The position numbers were made by a program, and so were the translations under genes. Of a DNA stretch of 64,000 bases, positions 24,388 through 32,635 are shown one piece after another. Position 1 is the stretch's first letter. The number at the start of each line of letters is the position of its first letter. The stretch lies in contig NZ_CP041616.1 of assembly GCF_007197575.1 (NCBI RefSeq), positions 3,348,001-3,412,000 on the forward strand. The letters run 5' to 3'. Origin of the DNA: Ornithinimicrobium ciconiae. Its GTDB lineage: Bacteria > Actinomycetota > Actinomycetes > Actinomycetales > Dermatophilaceae. Below the pieces are notes generated by a model that saw only the letters and a list, made by a program, of their open reading frames with translations, searched no databases and was not told the DNA's origin.

Positions 24388-26850
24388 ATGGCAACTGGAC
24401 TCCGCTCCCGTCTTGTCTCTCTCCTCGGGGCCACCTCCCTGGGGTTCACCATGCTGGCCGGAGCCCCGGTCGCAGTCGGTGACGTGCCGCAGCTGGCGGC
24501 CGATCCGCCGGTGCAGTACCCCTTTGCGTGCACGGCCCAGGACCACGGGCTGGACCTTGTCGTGGACAACCAGGACGGCATCGGCACACCCGTGCTCGAC
24601 GCGGACGGGGACGTGATCGGCTTCAGCAAGGACTGCTTCGCCGAGACCAAGACCTGGTACTACGCGGTGGACACCACCGGCCTACCGCACGTCGTGCGGG
24701 GCGACGGGGCCGACCCGGTCGCCGACATCGCAGCAGCCATGCCGGCCGGGACCACGCTGGCGACGACCACCCTGATGGACGGCACCGAGGTGCCCTACCT
24801 CGTCCGGCACGAGCGCGGAGTCCTCAACCGGTTCATCTATTCGATCTCGATGCTGGCCACCGAGGACGAGGTGACCAGCGGCGACCCGCAGGACGGCGAC
24901 GACAGCCTGTGGAACGGGCGCCTGCTCTTCCAGTTCCAGGGCGGCGTCGGCATCGGGCACACCCAGGGTCGGTATGACGATCGTGGCACCCGTGCGCGGG
25001 CGGTCAAGGGCGACCCGGACCGGCTGGGGATGGGCTACGCCGTCATGTATTCGACCGGCACCATCACCGCGGACCACTACAACCTGCTCGTCGGTGGCCG
25101 CACCGCGGTCATGGTCAAGGACCACTTCGTGGCCACCCACGGGGAGCCGGACTACACCGTCGGGCTCGGCGGCTCCGGCGGCGGCATCCAGCAATACGTC
25201 TACGCCCAGAACCACCCCGACCTTCTCGACGCCCTGGTGCCTCAGGTCCCCTACCCGGACATGACGACCCAGACCATCCACGTCGGGGACTGCGCCCTGC
25301 TGGACCGGTGGATGGACCTGGAGGCCGAGGATGCGGGCTACTGGCAGGACTGGGACAACCGAAAGTTGCTGCAGGGCCTGAACTCCATCGAGGGCTACCT
25401 CGGCGACAACGCGGAGGCCCTCAACGAGGCCAAGGAGGGACTGGCGGCGCTCGGCATACAACTGCCTCAGCAGAGCGGCTCCAGCGAGTGCCTGGAAGGC
25501 TGGCTCGGGCTGCTGCCCCTGGCCATGAACCCGCTCTATGGCTCCGAGACCAACTGGGAGCTGCTCGGTGACCAGGTGGACCAGATCGAGCGGACCCACT
25601 GGGACGACGCCCGCGAGGCCTACGGCACCGATCCGGAGACCGGCTTCGCCCGCTCCACATGGGACAACGTCGGGGTGCAGTACGGCCTGAGCTCGGTCTC
25701 CTCCGGCGTGATCACCCCGGAGCAGTTCCTCGAGGTCAACGCCGAGGTGGGCGGGTGGAAGGACACCCCCGACATGGTCCAGGAGGGCGTCCCGTTCGAG
25801 TCCCTCAACACCGTCCTGGCGCGCATAGCCCAGGGCCGCGGCATACCAATCGGAGCAGTGCGGGTGGGCCTGGCCACAGGTGACATCCCCTGGACCGAGC
25901 TCTTCGACCCGTGGTCCCTGCGCAACGCCAACCTCTCCCCCGACGAGGGAGTGACTCCCGCCCCGCGCACGACCGGCGACCTGACCGCGATCTCCAACGT
26001 CTATGACTCGGGCCTGGTCTTCCGCGGCTCCCTCCCGCGGGAGATCCCGATCATCGACGCGCGGCCCTATCTCGAGCACGTGCTCGACATGCACAACTCC
26101 CACCAGTCGTTCGCGGTGCGTCAGCGGCTGCTGGACGGCCAGGGCGACCACGACGGCCAGGTCATCTGGTTCATGGGCACCGACGCCAACGGCGACGGGC
26201 CCGAGGCGGAGTTCACGCATCAGGCTCTGGACACCATCGATGAGTGGATGGCCAACCTGGCTGCCGACCCGAGCCTAACCGTGACGGAGGCGGCCCCGGC
26301 GCTGGCGGCCGACCGCTGTGTCACCAGCGACGGCGATGAGATCGCCCGCGGCGACGGGGTCTGGTCCGGCATCCTCGACGACGGGCCTGAGGGCGCCTGC
26401 ACGCAGAGCTTCGAGCTGCACACCACTTCGCGGATCGAGGCCGGCGGACCGATCACCGGTGACATCTACAAGTGCAACCTGATGCCGGTCCAGACCGCCG
26501 TGGCCGAGGACCTCTATGGGGACTGGGAGCCCAGCGGTGCTCAGGTCTCGCGTCTGCAGGAGATCTTCCCCGAGGGCGTCTGCGACTACGGGCTGCCGAG
26601 CCAGGGCGACCCGACCGCGTCGGTGTCTGCTGCGCCGACGCTGGACAAGATCACCGGCAAGGCCATGCACGTCCTGGCCACTCCCGGGGCCACGGTCCAG
26701 CTCCGGCTGGGCGGTGAGGTCGTCATCGAGCGCAAGGCGAACCCGAAGGGCAAGGTCACGATCCCGGGTGTCGTCTCCGGCACCTACACGCTGCGCCAGC
26801 TCGTCGACGGGCAACCGGGACTGCTCAGCACCCCGATCCGGGTCCGTTAG
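24388..26850 (+). CDS. Secreted DUF6351-family protein, probable hydrolase
   Basis: An 820-residue exported protein: signal peptide in residues 1-32 (SLLGATSLGFTMLAGAPVAV), then a large domain with GLGGSGGGIQQYVYAQNHPD, a nucleophile-elbow-like turn with Ser263, as in tannase/alpha-beta hydrolase relatives. Two paired cysteines occur near DCALLDRW and SSECLEGW. The last 75 residues form a small beta-domain (TVQLRLGGEVVIERK). AAGGAAG precedes the ATG. Known family, unknown substrate. Monocistronic. Confidence 0.8.
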   Translation: MATGLRSRLVSLLGATSLGFTMLAGAPVAVGDVPQLAADPPVQYPFACTAQDHGLDLVVDNQDGIGTPVLDADGDVIGFSKDCFAETKTWYYAVDTTGLPHVVRGDGADPVADIAAAMPAGTTLATTTLMDGTEVPYLVRHERGVLNRFIYSISMLATEDEVTSGDPQDGDDSLWNGRLLFQFQGGVGIGHTQGRYDDRGTRARAVKGDPDRLGMGYAVMYSTGTITADHYNLLVGGRTAVMVKDHFVATHGEPDYTVGLGGSGGGIQQYVYAQNHPDLLDALVPQVPYPDMTTQTIHVGDCALLDRWMDLEAEDAGYWQDWDNRKLLQGLNSIEGYLGDNAEALNEAKEGLAALGIQLPQQSGSSECLEGWLGLLPLAMNPLYGSETNWELLGDQVDQIERTHWDDAREAYGTDPETGFARSTWDNVGVQYGLSSVSSGVITPEQFLEVNAEVGGWKDTPDMVQEGVPFESLNTVLARIAQGRGIPIGAVRVGLATGDIPWTELFDPWSLRNANLSPDEGVTPAPRTTGDLTAISNVYDSGLVFRGSLPREIPIIDARPYLEHVLDMHNSHQSFAVRQRLLDGQGDHDGQVIWFMGTDANGDGPEAEFTHQALDTIDEWMANLAADPSLTVTEAAPALAADRCVTSDGDEIARGDGVWSGILDDGPEGACTQSFELHTTSRIEAGGPITGDIYKCNLMPVQTAVAEDLYGDWEPSGAQVSRLQEIFPEGVCDYGLPSQGDPTASVSAAPTLDKITGKAMHVLATPGATVQLRLGGEVVIERKANPKGKVTIPGVVSGTYTLRQLVDGQPGLLSTPIRVR

Positions 26851-26949
26851 GGCTCACGCACGTCACGTCCACACTCAGCCAGCGGTCCGGTCCGGTCCGC
26901 CGGTCCGCCGATCTGGTCGCCGGTCCGGTCCGCTGGTCCGCAGAAGGGT

Positions 26950-27354
26950 CTAGTCCGCCCACTCCAGATAGAGCTGCGTCTGGGTCGTGGCAGAGACCTC
27001 CTTGCCGTCACCGCGCGTGGTCATCACCTGGACCACGACGGAGGTGCGGCCCACGTGCAGAGGGTGCCCCTCGGCGATCACGGTGTCGCCGATCCGCGCG
27101 GCGCGGAAGAAGTTGGTCTTGGCCTCGAGCGTGACGTTGGTCGTGCCGGGAGGGCAGTTCGCAAATGCGATGGTCCCGGCACAATGGTCGACCAGCGACA
27201 TCAGGGCCCCGCCGTGCAACACCCCGTTGCGGTTGGCGAACTGCGGGGAGATCGTCATGCGATAGACCGCGCGGGACGGCCCCGCGACGACCTCCTCGAT
27301 CCCGAGCAGCTGGGAGAAGGCAGTCGGCGGGTGCACGTCACTGACAGGGGCCAT
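26950..27354 (-). CDS. PaaI-type acyl-CoA thioesterase (hotdog fold)
   Basis: A 134-residue hotdog protein with NRNGVLHGGALMSLVDHCAG, the HGG motif and helix of PaaI thioesterases. Start at ATG giving MAPVSDVHPP, eight bases after TAGTGT. The frame stays open upstream through a (CCGTG)8 microsatellite, but the product there is repetitive Arg-His-Gly and is rejected as coding. Confidence 0.85.
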   Translation of the reverse strand: MAPVSDVHPPTAFSQLLGIEEVVAGPSRAVYRMTISPQFANRNGVLHGGALMSLVDHCAGTIAFANCPPGTTNVTLEAKTNFFRAARIGDTVIAEGHPLHVGRTSVVVQVMTTRGDGKEVSATTQTQLYLEWAD

Positions 27355-27370
27355 GAGCGCTGACACTAGT

Positions 27371-27410
27371 CCGTGCCGTGCCGTGCCGTGCCGTGCCGTG
27401 CCGTGCCGTG
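27371..27410 (+). repeat. Pentanucleotide microsatellite (CCGTG)8
   Basis: Eight perfect tandem copies of CCGTG in the divergent promoter region between the thioesterase and the glyoxalase-like gene, 17 bases from the thioesterase ATG and just upstream of its -10 hexamer. Confidence 0.95.
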
Positions 27411-27490
27411 CCGCTGCGACTGTCGGACGTCGGTGACACACTCGAAACACGGCGGCCGATCACCGGACGCACCGACGCGAGGAGGCAGTC

Positions 27491-27856
27491 ATGCCCCACG
27501 GCGACATCACCCACATCGACATCCCGGTCAGCGACAGCAAGCGGGCGACGAGCTTCTATCAGACCCTCTTCGGCTGGCAGATCGCGGAGATCCCCGGCTT
27601 TGAGGGCTACCCGATGTGGCAGGCACCCAACAAGATCAGCGGCGGCGGTCTCGCACCGCGCGGCGAGGGATTCACCCAGCCCCGCTCCTATGTCGAGGTC
27701 GACTCGATCGAGGACACGCTGGCCCTGGTCACCGAGCAGGGCGGCACGGTCACCATGGACAAGAGCCCGATCAGCGAGACCAGCTGGTGGGCTGCCTTCG
27801 AGGACCCCGACGGCAACCACATCGGCCTCTATGAGGGCACCACCGACGCCGGCTGA
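27491..27856 (+). CDS. Glyoxalase/VOC-superfamily protein
   Basis: A 121-residue vicinal-oxygen-chelate protein: ITHIDIPVSDSKRATSFYQT and AFEDPDGNHIGLYEG are the two halves of the betaalphabetabetabeta repeat, with metal-type His and Glu positions. GAGGAGG lies before the ATG. Substrate unknown; such proteins include bleomycin-resistance and 4a-hydroxytetrahydrobiopterin-like groups. Confidence 0.82.
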   Translation: MPHGDITHIDIPVSDSKRATSFYQTLFGWQIAEIPGFEGYPMWQAPNKISGGGLAPRGEGFTQPRSYVEVDSIEDTLALVTEQGGTVTMDKSPISETSWWAAFEDPDGNHIGLYEGTTDAG

Positions 27857-27917
27857 CCTCCGGTTGTTCTGCAGGTCGGGCACTCGGCTATAACCCTCAG
27901 GGCAGGCCGACAGACCC

Positions 27918-28445
27918 TCAGAACAGGTCGCGGTGCCGCGCGTAGTGTTCCCGCGCCGGACCGACCGGGCCCATGCCATAGACCCGCAGCACCTCAGCGA
28001 GGGTCGGGTGGGCTCCCTCGAGCGCGGCTGCGGCCGACTTGAGTTCCTGCCCCGATGCCACCGCTCGCAACAGGCTGCGCAGTCCGTCGACGGCCAACTC
28101 ATCCCCGTTCGGTGCGACGTGCGCATCGGTGCGGGTCCACTGGCCGGTGGACGCCTGGATCTCGTTGAGCCGGTCCGGCACCTCGTCGGTGGAGACGCCA
28201 CCCGTGCGCACCGCCTCGGCCAGTTCCCGCAGCGCCTGCAGCCGGTGCAGGACGGCTGGATTGCCGATCTTGACGCGCCGGGCACCGATCAGTTGCGACA
28301 GCATGGGCGGTGAGATCCCGAGCACCTGAGCCAGTCCGGCCTGCGTCAGCGCAAAGTCCCCCATGAGGGCGCGGAAGGTCTCGGCCAGGGGTGCGCCATA
28401 CGCTTCCCGCTGCGCCTGCCGGTTGAGTTCGACAGCGTCGGTCAC
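27918..28445 (-). CDS. Helix-turn-helix regulator, probable repressor of the VWA locus
   Basis: A 175-residue protein with a Cro/CI-like helix-turn-helix (LTQAGLAQVLGISPPMLSQL) near residues 35-60 and a helical C-terminal domain. GGAGAGG is eight bases before the GTG chosen here; an ATG at 28451 is the alternative. It is divergent from a VWA protein gene, and the gap holds three TTTGC-N4-GCAAA sites, one near its own start and two over the VWA promoter, so it is the obvious candidate to bind them. Its last 24 bases recur at 1442-1465 near the kinase paralogue. Confidence 0.8.
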   Translation of the reverse strand: MTDAVELNRQAQREAYGAPLAETFRALMGDFALTQAGLAQVLGISPPMLSQLIGARRVKIGNPAVLHRLQALRELAEAVRTGGVSTDEVPDRLNEIQASTGQWTRTDAHVAPNGDELAVDGLRSLLRAVASGQELKSAAAALEGAHPTLAEVLRVYGMGPVGPAREHYARHRDLF

Positions 28446-28468
28446 CCACATCACCTCTCCCACAAGAG

Positions 28469-28482
28469 TTTGCGTCTGCGAA
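28469..28482. promoter_or_regulatory. Operator site 1, TTTGC-N4-GC(G)AA
   Basis: TTTGC-GTCT-GCGAA, one mismatch from the palindrome, 24 bases upstream of the regulator start. Suggests autoregulation. Confidence 0.55.
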
Positions 28483-28583
28483 CATCAGCCTAACGTGCCG
28501 ACGGCGGAAGCCGCGGGCATCGCCAGGCAATTCGCTCGCACACCGGCGGTAAACTGCGGTGACCTTTGCTTCACACGTGAGGC

Positions 28584-28612
28584 TTGACTTTGCACTTGCA
28601 AACTTCTACGTT
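28584..28612 (+). promoter_or_regulatory. Promoter of the VWA gene
   Basis: TTGACT (28584-28589), 17 bases, then TACGTT (28607-28612): a housekeeping-type promoter. Both hexamers overlap operator sites 2 and 3, so a bound repressor would exclude RNA polymerase. Confidence 0.6.
28589..28602. promoter_or_regulatory. Operator site 2, TTTGC-N4-GCAAA
   Basis: TTTGC-ACTT-GCAAA, perfect palindrome overlapping the end of the -35 hexamer of the VWA promoter. Confidence 0.65.
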
Positions 28613-28624
28613 TGCTTTCGCAAA
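28611..28624. promoter_or_regulatory. Operator site 3, TTTGC-N4-GCAAA
   Basis: TTTGC-TTTC-GCAAA, perfect palindrome starting at the end of the -10 hexamer. Centre-to-centre distance to site 2 is 22 bases, two helical turns, which favours cooperative binding. Confidence 0.65.
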
Positions 28625-28651
28625 GGCTCACGACCTCAAGGGGACGACATC

Positions 28652-30682
28652 ATGACCAGGCTCACCACCCGCCGTGCTGCGATGGCTCTCACGACGCTGA
28701 TCACCACGGCCTTCCTGGCGGCACCGGCGCTCGGCGTGACACCGCTGATCACCACGGGGTTCCTGGCGGCACCGGCGCTCGGCATGACTCCGCTGATCAC
28801 CACGCCGGATGCCCAGGACTCCCCGGACTCCACCGACGGCCAGCTGCTCCTGGTGCTCGACGCCTCCGGCTCGATGCGTGACAACGACGGCGCGGGCCAC
28901 CCCAAGATCGATACCGCGCGGACCGCCCTGGACTCCGTGGTCGACGACCTCGATGCTGACCAGCGGGTCGGGCTGCGACTGTTCGCCTCGACCGAGAGCG
29001 AGTCCAACACCACGGCGGCCTGCAACGACTCCGAGCTCGTCGTGCCCGTCGGCGCCCACAACCGGGCTGACCTGCGGACGGCCGTCCAGGACTACGAGCC
29101 GTTCGGCGGGGAGACCCCGATCGGTTATGCACTCCAGGAGGGCGCCGCGGACCTCGGCTCGGAGGGGCAGCGCTCCATCCTGCTGGTCTCGGACGGGATC
29201 TCCACCTGCGACCCCGACCCGTGCGAGGTCGCCGAGGGCCTGACCGAGGACGGCATCGACCTAGCGATCCACGTGGTCGGTCTGGACGTCGACAGCCAGG
29301 CGCGCGAGCAGCTGCAGTGCATCGCCGCGGCCGGCAACGGCACCTACATCGATGCCACCGACACCGACACCCTCACCAGTGCACTGACCCAGGTCTCCAC
29401 GCGCGCGTTCCGGCCGTTCACGATCATGGGCGAGCCGGTTGTGGGCACCACCGACCCGGAATCAGCACCGACCCTGGTCGCGGGGCAGTTCACCGATCAC
29501 GCCGCGATCAACGAGGAGGTCACCACGTGGTACCGGGTCAGGCGGACCGTCCCGGGCTCGACGTTGCACATCGGCCTGACCATGCGTCCCGAGCACGGTG
29601 GCACCTCCTCCTACCAGCTCTATCTCGAGACTCCGGAAGGGCGCGGATGCGACAGCACCGTCGGCACACCCTGGGGTGCCGGCATGAGCAACACCTTCGG
29701 CACGGCGTCCGTGCGGTCGACAGGGACCAACTTCGCCACGGCGTGTGAGGAGGCGGACGAGCTGATGCTGCGGGTCAAGCTCGGCGGCGGGTCGGAGCAG
29801 CTCTACGGCACCCCGGCGGAAATCGTCGTGGCGGAGGACAACCCGATCACCAACCGCGAGGAGCTGCCCGGTCGGGCCGACCGGGCAGAGTGGGTGGAGA
29901 TGCAGCCGGGCGAGCCCGCAGCCGAGGTCGTGGCTGGCTCCTCCCTCAACGACGCACCTCGGATCGAGCCGGGGCAGACCGTCTCCTCGGAGCTGACGCG
30001 CGGCGAGATCGTGTTCTTCAAGGTGCCCGTCGACTACGGGCAGCGGCTGCAGGCACTGGCGGAGTTCCCGGCACCGCAAGGCGCCCTGGCCGACTCCATC
30101 GGCTATGTGAGCGACGTCGTGGACATCGAGATCGTCGGCCCCACCCGGGGCGAGGCCGACGATGGCCTGGCCCGGATGGGTGATCTGTCCAGCCGCGAGA
30201 TCCTTGACGACGAGGGTGCCTCGCAGGTGGCAGCGACGACCCACGAGGTCCGCTGGGCCAACCGGGGCAGTGGGACCGCCCTGGGTGCGTCCAGCCTGGC
30301 TGGTGACTACTACGTCGCCGTGAGTCTTACCTCCAGCAAGGAGCAGCTGCTCCCGGTGCCCTTCACCCTCACCACCGAGGCCGTCGGGCAGCCGTCCGGC
30401 TTCCCGGAGTATGCCGACCCCTCCGCTGTCGGTGACCTCACCGAGGAGACCGCCACCGCGGGAGGCGGCGATGCCGCCGAGGACGCCGCGTCCACCGACG
30501 CGCCGGAGCAGACGGCCCCGAACGACCAGGCGGAGGCCACCGGCGAGGACGTCGCGGCCGCCCCGCCGGTCGAGTCCCCGGACGACGGCGCGCCCAACGG
30601 GCTGATCATCGCCCTGGTGGTGGGCGGCCTCGGGCTGCTGGGAGCCGGCGGCGCCCTGCTGGCCAAGGTGATGCGCACCTGA
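28652..30682 (+). CDS. Secreted, membrane-anchored von Willebrand factor A protein
   Basis: A 676-residue protein. A long N-terminal hydrophobic region acts as signal peptide and contains a 16-residue unit (FLAAPALG core) repeated twice. The VWA domain starts near residue 63 with a complete MIDAS: LVLDASGSMRD (Asp70), Thr in GGETPIGYAL, and Asp in LLVSDGISTC. A middle beta-rich region follows, then an acidic Ala/Glu linker and a C-terminal membrane helix (LIIALVVGGLGLLGAGGALL). AAGGGGA precedes the ATG. Divergent from the regulator and convergent with a Ser/Thr kinase. Likely an extracytoplasmic Ca/Mg-dependent binding protein; partner unknown. Confidence 0.87.
   Translation: MTRLTTRRAAMALTTLITTAFLAAPALGVTPLITTGFLAAPALGMTPLITTPDAQDSPDSTDGQLLLVLDASGSMRDNDGAGHPKIDTARTALDSVVDDLDADQRVGLRLFASTESESNTTAACNDSELVVPVGAHNRADLRTAVQDYEPFGGETPIGYALQEGAADLGSEGQRSILLVSDGISTCDPDPCEVAEGLTEDGIDLAIHVVGLDVDSQAREQLQCIAAAGNGTYIDATDTDTLTSALTQVSTRAFRPFTIMGEPVVGTTDPESAPTLVAGQFTDHAAINEEVTTWYRVRRTVPGSTLHIGLTMRPEHGGTSSYQLYLETPEGRGCDSTVGTPWGAGMSNTFGTASVRSTGTNFATACEEADELMLRVKLGGGSEQLYGTPAEIVVAEDNPITNREELPGRADRAEWVEMQPGEPAAEVVAGSSLNDAPRIEPGQTVSSELTRGEIVFFKVPVDYGQRLQALAEFPAPQGALADSIGYVSDVVDIEIVGPTRGEADDGLARMGDLSSREILDDEGASQVAATTHEVRWANRGSGTALGASSLAGDYYVAVSLTSSKEQLLPVPFTLTTEAVGQPSGFPEYADPSAVGDLTEETATAGGGDAAEDAASTDAPEQTAPNDQAEATGEDVAAAPPVESPDDGAPNGLIIALVVGGLGLLGAGGALLAKVMRT
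28697..28804 (+). repeat. 48-base tandem duplication inside the VWA signal region
   Basis: Two nearly identical 48-base units (28697-28744, 28745-28792) plus 12 bases of a third, each encoding LITTxFLAAPALGxTP. The unit keeps frame and doubles the hydrophobic leader and its Ala-x-Ala-like sites. Confidence 0.9.
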
Positions 30683-30760
30683 GCCTCGCGGCCCCGGGGC
30701 TCCGAGCTGGTGCAGGCTGCGCCCGGGGAGCCGCCCCTCCCCGTGACGCGTCGTGCCTGT

Positions 30761-31804
30761 TCAGCCCCAGGTCAGATAGGCCGCCAGCAGCAGGGCGACG
30801 GCACCCGCCAGAAGCAGCAGCAGGGCCACCCCCAGCCCTCGGCGGTCCTTGACCGGCGAGGGCTGGGCGCGTGTTGTCTCGTGTGAGGTCGATGCCTGCG
30901 CTGCCGGGTGCGCGTGCCTCGCGGTGGCTCCCGGGAGCGCGTGGCTCGGGCCGTCAGGCATCCATCCCTCGGGCAGCTCCGGGACCTGGTCGAAGACCTC
31001 GATCTCGCCGAGCACCTCCGCCGCAGCGCCGGCGAGCAGCCCGGTGGCGGCGAGCTGCTCGCGAGCCAGCGCGGCCGTCGCAGTGCGCCGGTCCGGGTCG
31101 AACTCCCCGAGCCATCGGATCACCTGCGCCAGGTCCTCTGGCACGTCCGCGCCCTCCAGTGCCTCGAGCGGTCGCGTCACGGCGGGGCGTTGCCCGGTCA
31201 CCATCTCCAGGGCACTCATGCCCGCGGCATAGAGGTCGGCCCGCGGGTCCGGCTCCCAGCCCGGCTGGTGACACTCGGGGGCCAGATAGCCCTGTGTGCC
31301 CAGCGTGACCGGACCGTGGGTCAGGCGCGGCTCGTCGATGGCCGCGGCGACACCGAAGTCACTCAGCCTCAGGTGCGGCAGCTCCCGCCCCGTGGCGTCG
31401 AGCAACAGGTTGGCGGGCTTGACGTCGCGGTGGATCACGCCCTGGCCGTGGATCCGGTCGAGGGCCACGAGCAGCTGGTCGAGCAGCATCGCGGTCAGCC
31501 GGGGCGGGAGCGGGCCGAAGTCACCGACCAAGGTCGCCACCGAGCCGCCACGCATGATCGGCATGGTGAACAGCACCCTGTCGTCCTCGCCGGCCCAGCC
31601 CAGCGGAGCCAGCACGTGTGGGTGCTCGATGCGCACGGCCTGCTCGCGGATGAAGCGCAGCAACGACGCGGCATCGACCTGGCGCAGCACCTTGGCCGCC
31701 AGATAGCAGTCCTCGCGCTGGTCCCAGACGCGCCAGACGACCCCGGCGCCGCCCTCGCCGAGGGGGTCAACCAGCTCGTAGCGGCCCGCGAACACCTCAC
31801 CCAC
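30761..31804 (-). CDS. Membrane-anchored Ser/Thr protein kinase, second paralogue
   Basis: A 347-residue kinase, very close to the one at 2078: glycine loop VDPLGEGGAGVVWRVWD, Lys in AAKVLRQVDA, catalytic HRDVKPANLLLD, LSDFGVAAAIDEP, YLAPEC, and a C-terminal membrane helix (GVALLLLLAGAVALLLAAYL). It lacks the Gly-rich repeats of the paralogue. GTG start at VGEVFAGRYEL. It converges with the VWA gene (78 bases apart), and a helix-turn-helix regulator lies beyond, suggesting one functional module. Confidence 0.9.
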   Translation of the reverse strand: MGEVFAGRYELVDPLGEGGAGVVWRVWDQREDCYLAAKVLRQVDAASLLRFIREQAVRIEHPHVLAPLGWAGEDDRVLFTMPIMRGGSVATLVGDFGPLPPRLTAMLLDQLLVALDRIHGQGVIHRDVKPANLLLDATGRELPHLRLSDFGVAAAIDEPRLTHGPVTLGTQGYLAPECHQPGWEPDPRADLYAAGMSALEMVTGQRPAVTRPLEALEGADVPEDLAQVIRWLGEFDPDRRTATAALAREQLAATGLLAGAAAEVLGEIEVFDQVPELPEGWMPDGPSHALPGATARHAHPAAQASTSHETTRAQPSPVKDRRGLGVALLLLLAGAVALLLAAYLTWG

Positions 31805-31940
31805 GAGGCCCTACCCTATGGCGGCATCTGGAGTGGCTCGACTCTCCCAGGCCCAGACCGTGCCCTGAGCGCCTTTGCCACTCGACGGCGTGGGGTGCCC
31901 CAGTCGGTACAGCGCTCTCGTCAGGCCCAGTGGCGCTGGA

Positions 31941-32390
31941 TCAGGTGCCCGGAAGTCGAAGGCCTCTCAGCGGATCGCGGGCAACAGTTGTCCACGTCGG
32001 CGTGGCCCCCAGAGGACGTCTGAGTCGGATGTATTCCTGGTCCCACCACCACGCGGGGCCTCCGGGGCACGGCACCACCTCAAGATGGGCTGGGAAGCGC
32101 CTGCCCGCACGATCCCTGGCAACGAGATCCGTCTGCTCCCAGGCCGGAGTTTCGTGGGTCACGAAGGGGTCGACGACGGCCAGTTCAAAGCCTCCGAGCG
32201 CAACAGCCTCCGCGACCACAGACAAAGGGACCGAGCTGGCGTCAGTCTCCAGCCGGCGCACCCGGGACTGGCTCCAGCCGAGTAGGTGTGCCAGGTCGCG
32301 CTGACTGTGGCCGTCCCTGCGACGCGCCGCACGAACCGCCAGGGCAACCTGCGCGGTCAGCGTCAAGTTCCTTACGTCCTGGTTGGTCAT
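31941..32390 (-). CDS. XRE-family helix-turn-helix protein
   Basis: A 149-residue protein with HSQRDLAHLLGWSQSRVRRL, a clear XRE-type helix-turn-helix near residues 29-48, and a C-terminal part with EVVPCPGGPAWWWDQEYIRL that resembles small Trp-rich domains of uncharacterised regulators. ATG start; no strong ribosome site. It lies upstream of the kinase on the same strand, 136 bases away, and may be cotranscribed with it. The 136-base gap itself shows nothing notable. Confidence 0.7.
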   Translation of the reverse strand: MTNQDVRNLTLTAQVALAVRAARRRDGHSQRDLAHLLGWSQSRVRRLETDASSVPLSVVAEAVALGGFELAVVDPFVTHETPAWEQTDLVARDRAGRRFPAHLEVVPCPGGPAWWWDQEYIRLRRPLGATPTWTTVARDPLRGLRLPGT

Positions 32391-32556
32391 GTCCACAGCA
32401 TCACTCGCCACGCTTGTGCACCGACGTCGCCCAGAGCAACTGTGGACCGCAGGAGCGCGCCCGGCACGCTGTGGAGGGTGCGGGTCACGCTGTGGAGGCG
32501 GCGGGTCACGACCGCGACGGGCGACGGCCCTGCTCCGGGGCCATGGGCACGTGTGC

Positions 32557-32599
32557 GAGACGGGTGTCTGAGTCGCCAGGTGACTCAGACACCCGTCTC
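32557..32599. terminator. Perfect 18-base-stem hairpin terminator
   Basis: GAGACGGGTGTCTGAGTC pairs perfectly with GACTCAGACACCCGTCTC around a 7-base loop. It lies 37 bases after the stop of the minus-strand racemase operon. The core matches the hairpin at 16020-16054. Confidence 0.75.
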
Positions 32600-32635
32600 C
32601 GGAGAATGCCCCCGGGCGCAATCAGCGCGGATCCG

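Noticed and set aside
24682..26220. A 512-codon minus-strand open frame opposite the DUF6351 gene
   Set aside because: It mirrors the plus-strand codons, with low-complexity Val/Gly/His text and no motif; the plus strand has a signal peptide, catalytic-like Ser and a ribosome site.
26875..26945. Repeated CGGTCCGGTCCG motifs as a regulatory array
   Set aside because: Short, irregular GC-rich repeats at a gene end with no symmetry or promoter; more likely simple-sequence drift.
27354..27450. An N-terminal extension of the thioesterase through the CCGTG repeats
   Set aside because: The extension would read as repetitive Arg-His-Gly-Thr-Ala; the ATG at 27354 gives the normal length for the family.
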